Positions 53,713 through 60,530 of a DNA stretch of 64,000 nt are shown piece by piece; within the stretch, counting starts at the first letter, position 1; each line of letters opens with the position of its first letter. The DNA comes from an uncultured Crocinitomix sp. (GTDB lineage: Bacteria; Bacteroidota; Bacteroidia; Flavobacteriales_D; Crocinitomicaceae), in contig CAJQHR010000006.1 of assembly GCA_905478225.1 (NCBI GenBank), positions 62,001-126,000 of the forward strand, written 5' to 3'. The notes under the pieces are model-generated. The model saw only the letters and a list, made by a program, of their open reading frames with translations, did no database searches and had not been told where the DNA came from. Position numbers and translations under genes: made by a program.

Positions 53713-54501
53713 TTAATGCGGCGCGATATAATACTCCTCTAAATAGCGACTATAACTGGGTGTGGATAAATTATTTTCCCAGATCAAACCAATTTCATTG
53801 GCATAATAGAGGTGATAAAAAGCTCCAGGCGACTCTCCATCTTTACCATCTAAAAAGTTGGATTGGCCTATTTGTAGCACATCATAAAACCAAGTACCAT
53901 TTGGCAGTTCTATAGAATCGTGGTGCGCTAATACTTCTCTTCTTGGATAATAAGTATGCCAAGGATTTTCGTATGCATGCGTTTCGTCTATAAATTCATA
54001 CCATTGACTACCTACCTCAGCGCTTATTTGTTGTGCAATTACAGTTTCTCCTGCTATGTCCACTAAAATCGAATCAACATAGATGTATCCTTCACCACTA
54101 TTTCTGGTATAATTTCCAACAATGCGGGGAGCTGTAATTTCGGTATAATTATAATAGTCTTCACAGGTTTCAAAATTTCTTCCTGTCCGCTTAATTATAT
54201 TCGTATTTCCTAATTCACAAGTCAAATGATCATCATTAGAGAAAGTCCACCAACTGCCCGGGTATGCTGCCAAGTATGGTCCAGATTCATAAGTGCCTCC
54301 TTCAAAAGTTGTGATAATCGCTTCAAAAATTCCGCCGCAACCAGGGTCTTCTCCCTCTTCCACAATTACTTCATCCTCAGGCTCAGGAATTTCTTCAATA
54401 TCATCTTTTCTACATGCTGCAGAAAATAGTATTAAAGTCACAAACCCAATTGTTTGAATGACCCTATTTGTCGAAAAAAAATCAAACTTATCGCTTTTCA
54501 T
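53713..54501 (-). CDS. Lipoprotein of unknown function
   Basis: 262 residues from the ATG at 54501. The open frame extends 51 codons further, but the internal Met gives a proper signal (IQTIGFVTLILFSAACRKDD, lipobox Cys). An acidic spacer (PEPEDEVIVEEGEDPGCGG) is followed by a beta-rich domain with many aromatic residues (PGSWWTFSNDDHL, YPRREVLAHHD, WFYDVLQI). No family is recognised. It is convergent with the DUF255 gene. Confidence 0.7.
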   Translation of the reverse strand: MKSDKFDFFSTNRVIQTIGFVTLILFSAACRKDDIEEIPEPEDEVIVEEGEDPGCGGIFEAIITTFEGGTYESGPYLAAYPGSWWTFSNDDHLTCELGNTNIIKRTGRNFETCEDYYNYTEITAPRIVGNYTRNSGEGYIYVDSILVDIAGETVIAQQISAEVGSQWYEFIDETHAYENPWHTYYPRREVLAHHDSIELPNGTWFYDVLQIGQSNFLDGKDGESPGAFYHLYYANEIGLIWENNLSTPSYSRYLEEYYIAPH

Positions 54502-54688
54502 AGCATCTTGTTTATGCGAGGATATATTTAAATTACGCAGTAATCCTGCAACAGGTTGGGTGAATATCCAAATTTTAACGCTGTTCTGCTCTGTTAAGTC
54601 AACTAAATTTAGATTAATAGCTGGAATAATTAACAGTTTCTTATTCATATCCACTGCTTATACTCGTTATATTTCCTGCAAAAAATAG

Positions 54689-54696
54689 TACATTTG
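54689..54696 (+). promoter_or_regulatory. -7 element close to the DUF4290 start
   Basis: TACATTTG ends 6 bp before the ATG at 54703, giving a leader of only about 2 nt or none. Confidence 0.55.
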
Positions 54697-54702
54697 AAGT
54701 AT

Positions 54703-55374
54703 ATGTCAGAAATAGATTCATTAGAATATAATACGGCACGCTCTAAAATGCTTATTCCAGAGTATGGTCGTAATGTTCAAAAGATGGTAGACCATGCCGT
54801 TTCGCTGGAGGACCGTGAGAAAAGAAATAAGGTTGCGCAAGCAATTATCAAAGTGATGGGGGAGTTAAAACCAGAATTACGAGATGTCGAAGAATATAAG
54901 CCAAAACTATGGACGCATTTATTTATAATGTCCGATTTTGAATTAGACGTTGATTCACCTTACCCCATGCCAAACCGTGAGGTTTTAGCGGAAAAACCGA
55001 ATAAAGTAGCTTATCCTCAAACTAGAATTAAAATTGGTCATTACGGAAAAAACGTGGAGATTTTAATTGCAAAGGCAGTCGAAATGGAAGACGAGGAAGA
55101 AAGAGAAGCTTTGGTGAAAACCATAGCCTGCATGATGAAGCAATTTTATCTTACGTTTAACTCAACATCAATTGAGGATGACATGATTATTGATCACCTC
55201 GCAAAATTATCAGAGGGTAAAATTCAATTAACAGATGTTTCCTTTTTACCTTCAACAGGTTCAATTTTAAAAGCCAATGGTTTAACTAAAAATTCGAACA
55301 GCAGTAATAAAAATTCGAATAACAAGAGCCGTAATAACAAAAACAGAAACAAAAATAACCGAAAAAGATATTAA
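54703..55374 (+). CDS. DUF4290 domain protein
   Basis: 223 residues from the ATG at 54703. The domain has NTARSKMLIPEYGRNVQKMV, RNKVAQAIIKVMGELKPELR and a duplicate-like second half (TRIKIGHYGKNVEILIAKAV, EREALVKTIACMMKQFYLTF). A low-complexity Asn/Lys/Ser/Arg tail (about 195-223) could bind nucleic acid or the membrane. The family is found almost only in Bacteroidota, directly upstream of murA, as here (6-bp gap), which suggests a link to early peptidoglycan synthesis. Confidence 0.88.
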   Translation: MSEIDSLEYNTARSKMLIPEYGRNVQKMVDHAVSLEDREKRNKVAQAIIKVMGELKPELRDVEEYKPKLWTHLFIMSDFELDVDSPYPMPNREVLAEKPNKVAYPQTRIKIGHYGKNVEILIAKAVEMEDEEEREALVKTIACMMKQFYLTFNSTSIEDDMIIDHLAKLSEGKIQLTDVSFLPSTGSILKANGLTKNSNSSNKNSNNKSRNNKNRNKNNRKRY

Positions 55375-55380
55375 TCAACA

Positions 55381-56688
55381 ATGGGTGCATTTGAAATTCA
55401 TGGCGGTAAACCGCTAAAAGGAGAACTAATACCGCAAGGTGCAAAAAATGAAGCTTTGCAAGTTTTGTGTGCCGTGTTAATGACCAGTGAAAAAGTTACG
55501 ATTAGTAATATTCCTGACATCATTGACGTCAACAAGCTGATCAACCTGCTTCAAGCAATGGGTGTTCAAATTGAAAAGGTAGAAAAAGGAACTTATAATT
55601 TCAGAGCAAAAGACGTTGATTTAGAGTATTTGAAATCGGAAGATTTCACCAAACGTGCTTCAGGATTACGCGGATCAATTATGATTATTGGGCCGTTATT
55701 GGCGCGATTTGGAAAGGCGTATATGCCAAAACCGGGAGGCGATAAAATTGGAAGAAGAAGGTTAGACACCCACTTTGAAGGCTTTACACATTTGGGTGCC
55801 AAGTTTCATTTTGACGCTAAAACGTATTTTTATACTGTTGAGGCAGATAATTTAAAAGGAACATTTATCCACATGGATGAGGCTTCGGTTACTGGAACGG
55901 CGAACATTGTAATGGCAGCTGTTTTAGCAAAAGGAGAAACAACAATTTATAACGCGGCTTGCGAACCTTATTTGCAGCAGTTGTGTAAAATGTTGAATAG
56001 CATGGGAGCAAAAATCTCAGGAATTAGCTCAAACATGTTAAAAATTAAAGGGGTTAAGTCACTTGGCGGATGTTTTCACCGTGTTTTACCTGATATGATT
56101 GAGATTGGTTCGTTCATTGGCCTTGCAGCAATGACTCGCTCTGAAATTACAATTAAAGATGTCAGTTATCCTGATTTGGGAATCATGCCTAATATGTTCC
56201 GTAAATTGGGGATCCAAATAGAACTAAAAGGGGATGATTTATATATTCCTGCGCAAGATTCGTATACAATTGATACATTTATTGATGGTTCCATCATGAC
56301 CATCTCTGATGCGCCTTGGCCTGGATTTACGCCAGACCTTTTAAGTATTATGTTGGTAACTGCAACGCAAGCAAAAGGATCAGTTTTGATTCATCAAAAA
56401 ATGTTTGAATCCCGTTTGTTCTTTACAGATAAACTGATTGACATGGGCGCGCAAATTATTTTATGTGATCCGCACAGAGCAGCTGTTATTGGATTAAATC
56501 ATGAAAGCAGATTAAGAGGGATTAGCATGACATCACCTGATATAAGAGCAGGGGTTTCTTTGTTAATTGCAGCACTTTCAGCAGAAGGGAAGAGTACAAT
56601 TCACAATATCGAGCAAATTGATCGAGGTTATGAAAACATTGACTTCCGTTTAAATAATTTAGGTGCAGATATTCGAAGAATTGGATAA
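55381..56688 (+). CDS. murA: UDP-GlcNAc 1-carboxyvinyltransferase
   Basis: First committed enzyme of peptidoglycan synthesis (adds enolpyruvate from PEP to UDP-GlcNAc); 435 residues. Motifs: GGKPLKGELIPQGAKNEAL at the start, RASGLRGSIMIIGPLLARF, and the active-site loop MPKPGGDKIGRRRLDTHFEG. Normally a catalytic Cys occupies this place (PGGCxIG); here it is Asp121. Asp at this position makes MurA insensitive to fosfomycin in other bacteria. Co-transcribed with the DUF4290 gene. Confidence 0.96.
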   Translation: MGAFEIHGGKPLKGELIPQGAKNEALQVLCAVLMTSEKVTISNIPDIIDVNKLINLLQAMGVQIEKVEKGTYNFRAKDVDLEYLKSEDFTKRASGLRGSIMIIGPLLARFGKAYMPKPGGDKIGRRRLDTHFEGFTHLGAKFHFDAKTYFYTVEADNLKGTFIHMDEASVTGTANIVMAAVLAKGETTIYNAACEPYLQQLCKMLNSMGAKISGISSNMLKIKGVKSLGGCFHRVLPDMIEIGSFIGLAAMTRSEITIKDVSYPDLGIMPNMFRKLGIQIELKGDDLYIPAQDSYTIDTFIDGSIMTISDAPWPGFTPDLLSIMLVTATQAKGSVLIHQKMFESRLFFTDKLIDMGAQIILCDPHRAAVIGLNHESRLRGISMTSPDIRAGVSLLIAALSAEGKSTIHNIEQIDRGYENIDFRLNNLGADIRRIG

Positions 56689-56893
56689 ACTTAGCTTTTA
56701 TCTGACATTCGAATTTTTCAAGACCGATTGCAAAAAAAACGCATTCGTAATTTAACGTTGCGTCTAAAGATAGTTGGAAATTAGCTTTAGACAGTGTTAT
56801 AGCCTTCTCAATTTCTATTGACAAATTTTTGATTCCCAGATTAAAATATGAACAGTATCTGCTAAAGTATTAGAGGAAAGCAGAACATAATGC

Positions 56894-57295
56894 TTATTGA
56901 ATAATATCTTCATTAGTAATTGTGAAAGTACATAAATGCACGGTATTTCTTTTACCACTGATGGATTCATCCCATCTATATTCATCTCTAAAATCTCCAA
57001 TAAAAGAATAGGGGATAATTGAATTTACTGAAACAATAATCGTGTCGAAAATTGAAATTGAACAGGGAGAATTTGGAAGTTCATCTGGATGGTTACCAAG
57101 CTTTACAGACTGAACAATATAAACATGTTCATTAGGAGCCAAATGCAAAATGGAATCTGATGGACAACAGTAGTTATTATATGTTATAAATAAGTCAAAG
57201 TCTGAATTGTTTATAATTGACTTTCTGCCCGAGTGCGTTGTTTCACAGGAAATAAAAAATAAACCAAATATTAGAACAGGAAATAAAGTTTTCAT
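56894..57295 (-). CDS. Small lipoprotein of unknown function
   Basis: 133 residues. Signal with lipobox (MKTLFPVLIFGLFFISCETT, Cys17). The mature domain includes NNSDFDLFITYNNYCCPSDS, LAPNEHVYIVQSV and IGDFRDEYRWDES; CC and later CS/CT may form disulfides. No family is recognised. The gap between murA and this gene (56689-56893) shows nothing coding. Confidence 0.65.
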   Translation of the reverse strand: MKTLFPVLIFGLFFISCETTHSGRKSIINNSDFDLFITYNNYCCPSDSILHLAPNEHVYIVQSVKLGNHPDELPNSPCSISIFDTIIVSVNSIIPYSFIGDFRDEYRWDESISGKRNTVHLCTFTITNEDIIQ

Positions 57296-57422
57296 AATTA
57301 TGGTTTTAAGTTATTACAAATCTACGAGTATTAACGTTTTTTGTTAATTCTAGTTTGTAGGTGTGTTGCTATGATTACCTCTGTACATATTTAACGAATT
57401 TCTTATGCCGGTGTATCTAGCT

Positions 57423-59114
57423 CTAGTTCACTTCGAGCTTATTGAACCAAATATTCTCTCCTTTTTTATCGGCACCAAAGAATATAAAATTGCCATCAGA
57501 GGTTTGAACGAATGGATATTTATTATCTAAAAAATACGTTTTATTACCTGGAATAAATTCTTCCATCGTTGCTTTCTCAAGGTCTATTTTAATAATTCTA
57601 GGATATAGTAAGTACTTATATTTCCAAACGAATGAACCACTATAAGAGTAGCTTCCTGATGATTTAGTGCTGCTACCTTGCATTGTTAAGCTCGATTTTA
57701 TTCCCGCATTTTCTTCCAACATCCAGTACATGTACTTTCCAGACTGATCATTGATAATGGTGTTAGTCATTGGTACATTTTGGTAGTTATTCTCATAAGG
57801 TTTAATGGCATAAATCTTTTTAACTCCACCATCTTTATCAAAATGAATGGTAACGGCTTCATTGTAATTTGATTTTACGCCAAGCGAATCCTTTGATCCG
57901 TAGTTCGTTCCATAAAGCATGAAGTCTCCATTAGACATGTAATTCACTCCCATAGTCTCAAATTTTCTGGCTTTGTAAATTCGTTTTTTGGAGACTCCTT
58001 TTAGGCTATAGGTTTTATCAGCCATTTCGTCTAAAGATTCGTTTGTAACATAAGCAACATCGTTTTCTTTGACTTTCATTATTTGAAGCATTGAATATTT
58101 TTTCTCTCCACCAATGCTTGTTGTAGAAGTCGACTGCATTGTTAGATTTTTGTAATATTTCATTACACCTTTTTTGTTCACGCTTTTGTTAGCTGGGCCA
58201 TAAACATATAGTTCATCACTACTTTCATTATAAACTATATCGCTAATATCCCATTTACTTGAAGGTACTTTGAAGTCAACATTTTTAGAGATATTACCAT
58301 CAGTGTCAACAAACAAGAATACCCACTCATCAGCAGGTTTTGTAGTTACCTTCTTCAAGAAAACTGGAGCAAGTACTAGCGCCACACCTTTTAGTTTCGG
58401 CATCGATGCAATGTCGCTCTTCTCATAAATTGCTTTCTGGAAAACTACGTCATGCATTTGTTCTAAATCCAATTTAGATTCATTAGTAACAGTCATATTC
58501 TTGTCCATTTTTATGAAGCGAAGCTTTTTATACTGCATGTATCGATCAACGCCCTTACCAAACATTTTGTCTCTAAGAGCCGCAACAAAAAGCCCACCTC
58601 CATTGTGTAAATCTTCTACACCAAGGTAGCCTATGTATCCAGCTGCATCATCAGGGATAAGACCTTTACGGCTTACTTCTTCCGTAGTGATTTCATAATC
58701 GTTGATGGCCCAATTGTAGTTGAAGGTTGTTTTTGTAGAAATCACAGCCATCTCCATTTTGGCAGATATGTTATAGCCTAGTTTTACTCCATCTATAGAA
58801 TAACTCTCCCCCTTATAATTACTGTTTCCGCCCTCTTCTGAAAGATCGGTAATCTGACCTTTCTTCAGGGAATTGTCAATTTGCTCAAATTGAGCATCGT
58901 ATTTAAAAGTTTCGTAAACTGCTTCTCCATTAATAGTAGTGTTGTACATATAGTTCAACTCAATTTCACCAGTATCATGGTCGTAGACCATGTTGGTAAT
59001 GTTTCCCTTTTTTGATTTTGCAGATATTTCATGCGTTTTTTCCAGCCCCTGAGCATAAATTCCTGAGCAAGTTAGGAGTATTAAAACCCCAATTGAAAGT
59101 GTAAATTTTTTCAT
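57423..59114 (-). CDS. Secreted protein, probably beta-propeller-like
   Basis: 563 residues from the Met at 59114, which gives a clean Sec signal (MKKFTLSIGVLILLTCSGIY); the open frame extends 17 codons upstream. The mature protein consists of repeated blocks of the type phrase-Y-DHDTGEIEL, FVAALRDKMFGKG, WVFLFVDTDGNIS, DELYVYGPANKS, NGDFMLYGTNYG, GKYMYWML and DGNFIFFGADKKGEN. Such periodic YG/FG strands are typical of a propeller. It lacks a T9SS tail. Function unknown. Confidence 0.7.
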   Translation of the reverse strand: MKKFTLSIGVLILLTCSGIYAQGLEKTHEISAKSKKGNITNMVYDHDTGEIELNYMYNTTINGEAVYETFKYDAQFEQIDNSLKKGQITDLSEEGGNSNYKGESYSIDGVKLGYNISAKMEMAVISTKTTFNYNWAINDYEITTEEVSRKGLIPDDAAGYIGYLGVEDLHNGGGLFVAALRDKMFGKGVDRYMQYKKLRFIKMDKNMTVTNESKLDLEQMHDVVFQKAIYEKSDIASMPKLKGVALVLAPVFLKKVTTKPADEWVFLFVDTDGNISKNVDFKVPSSKWDISDIVYNESSDELYVYGPANKSVNKKGVMKYYKNLTMQSTSTTSIGGEKKYSMLQIMKVKENDVAYVTNESLDEMADKTYSLKGVSKKRIYKARKFETMGVNYMSNGDFMLYGTNYGSKDSLGVKSNYNEAVTIHFDKDGGVKKIYAIKPYENNYQNVPMTNTIINDQSGKYMYWMLEENAGIKSSLTMQGSSTKSSGSYSYSGSFVWKYKYLLYPRIIKIDLEKATMEEFIPGNKTYFLDNKYPFVQTSDGNFIFFGADKKGENIWFNKLEVN

Positions 59115-59214
59115 ATTTTTCTTTTTTGTATTTAAACGAATGTTCAATGACAAATTCCATGCCATATGACCAATGTATTGCTCTAATGAGATCTGTTATG
59201 TTTGCTAACGTGCG

Positions 59215-59238
59215 AATAAAACCCATATGGGCTTTATT
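59215..59238. terminator. Palindromic hairpin upstream of the 563-aa gene
   Basis: AATAAA, CCCATATGGG and TTTATT form a 24-bp near-perfect palindrome. It may end transcription from the remnant upstream. Confidence 0.4.
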
Positions 59239-59268
59239 CCTTTTCTAGTTATTATTTCTCTAATTTAA

Positions 59269-59411
59269 TCAATCCAATGGACTTTTTAGGTTTTGGATAT
59301 GCTGTAAGCTAACTCGAGTATAGATTTCGGTCGTTTTACTTGAACTATGACCTAATAAATTTGAAGATACCTTAAGCTAATGCCTTTTTTAAGTAAAGGT
59401 GTTGCAAAACT
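59269..59411 (-). pseudogene. C-terminal fragment of a tyrosine recombinase, frameshifted
   Basis: The minus strand reads SFATPLLKKGISLRYLQ, shifts frame, then NLLGHSSSKTTEIYTRVSLQ and HIQNLKSPLD before TGA (59269). This is the end of a XerC/phage-integrase catalytic domain: SFATHLLExG, the LGHSS with the catalytic His, and EIYTRVS with the nucleophile Tyr. The front of the gene is absent, replaced by the CHU_C gene that stops 6 bp away. It records a former integrase or inversion locus. Confidence 0.85.
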
Positions 59412-59416
59412 GCAGC

Positions 59417-59803
59417 CTAACGTAGCAATAAGGTCTGTCCTTTTCGTTCCACATATTTCATGTGATACATGTATCGAATTTTCCAATCATAGATTCCTGA
59501 CGCGCAAGGATTTCCTTCTTTGTCATCTCCATTCCAATATATGTGTGATGTTTTGGTAATATAGACTTCTTTACCAGTCATGTCAAACAGCTGAATTTCA
59601 CAAGACTCTGGTTGACAAGGAAAGTCAACAGTAAAGATGTCGTCTAAAGTATCACCATCTGGCGTAAACCGCTGTGGTATTTTCAAATTGTCTAAACAAT
59701 TATCTGGATCAGTGCCAGGCATGTTGTGAGTTGTTGATCTGGTTACAGAGGAAACTGTAAATCCTATTCCAAGAATAAATAAGGCTAATAGTACTTTTTT
59801 CAT
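59417..59803 (-). CDS. Minimal T9SS protein: signal peptide plus CHU_C domain
   Basis: 128 residues. A Sec signal (MKKVLLALFILGIGFTVSS) is followed by about 20 linker residues and then only a gliding-associated C-terminal (type B sorting) domain: KIPQRFTPDGDTLDDIF, CEIQLFDMTGKEVY, IYWNGDDKEGNPCASGIYDW, ERKGQTLLLR. Normal cargo proteins have large domains before this tail, so this is either a remnant of a bigger protein or a tail-only decoy or adaptor. It begins 13 bp after the split kinase fragment and ends against the recombinase remnant. Confidence 0.75.
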   Translation of the reverse strand: MKKVLLALFILGIGFTVSSVTRSTTHNMPGTDPDNCLDNLKIPQRFTPDGDTLDDIFTVDFPCQPESCEIQLFDMTGKEVYITKTSHIYWNGDDKEGNPCASGIYDWKIRYMYHMKYVERKGQTLLLR

Positions 59804-59815
59804 ATTCCTAAGATA

Positions 59816-60297
59816 CTAAAACTGTTTAATAATTGCATTGACCTGATTTAGATAATTGCGCCCAAATAGATTTAAATGTACCAATAATGGATAGAGCTGA
59901 TTGTATTTAATTCTGCATTCCCCCCCCCCTGCTCTAAAGGATAAAAATCATGGTAGATGTCAAATAGTTGAGCGTCAAAACCACCGAATAAATGCATCAT
60001 CCCCAAGTCCATTTCACGGCGACCTTAATATACCGCTGGGTCTATTAAAAACGGCTTATTCGCTTTTCCTTTTAAATAGTTCCCAGACCATAAATCGCCG
60101 TGCAACAGGGCAGGTTTTTCTTCCGGTCAAATATTATTTACTGCCGCATAAAACCGCTCAATTTGTTTTGCTTCCGCCAAGTTGATTTTGCCATTGTCGC
60201 GTGCTAATTTGACCTGTGGCATAAATCGTTCAATCACCGTAAAATCCGACCAACTGCTATGCGATTTGTTTGATTGCGGCAAAGATCCGATATAATT
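59816..60297 (-). pseudogene. C-terminal half of a split fructosamine kinase-like gene
   Basis: The minus strand reads NYIGSLPQSNKSHSSWSDF, IERFMPQVKLARDNGKIN, an in-frame TGA where F is expected (NNI*PEEKPALL), the catalytic loop HGDLWSGNYLKGKANKPF, IDPAVY then TAA (expected Y), REMDLGMMHLFGGFD, FYPLEQ, a G10 run, and YPLLVHLNLFGRNYLNQVNA ... KQF* at 59816. This is the end of the fructosamine/ketosamine-3-kinase fold. Two stops and the G tract show decay. The matching N-terminal half is 3.2 kb upstream at 63785-63541. Confidence 0.85.
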
Positions 60298-60450
60298 ACA
60301 GCAAACAAAAGTAATCTTCCTTCTTCCTTATCTGCATATAACACCCGCCCGCGATATACGTTTTTTTAAAATTTGCCATTTTGTTCGACTTGAGATTTTA
60401 CTAAAATGCATGTAAAGTTAATGAACTTCTCGCTGAGAATTGCAAATAAA

Positions 60451-60482
60451 AAAGCATCAATTTATTGAAAAATTGATGCTTT
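60451..60482 (-). terminator. Terminator of the 986-aa T9SS gene
   Basis: AAAGCATCAATTT (60451-60463) pairs perfectly with AAATTGATGCTTT (60470-60482), with T-runs on the minus strand. The stretch 60298-60450 beyond it shows no recognisable gene. Confidence 0.85.
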
Positions 60483-60530
60483 AAATCCGTATTAATGGAG
60501 ATGCAATGTTAGTAGATTTTCTACTCTACC

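Noticed and set aside
56522-57000. 100-aa and 61-aa minus-strand frames around the murA end
   Set aside because: They are antisense to murA or overlap the 133-aa lipoprotein in another frame and lack coding character.
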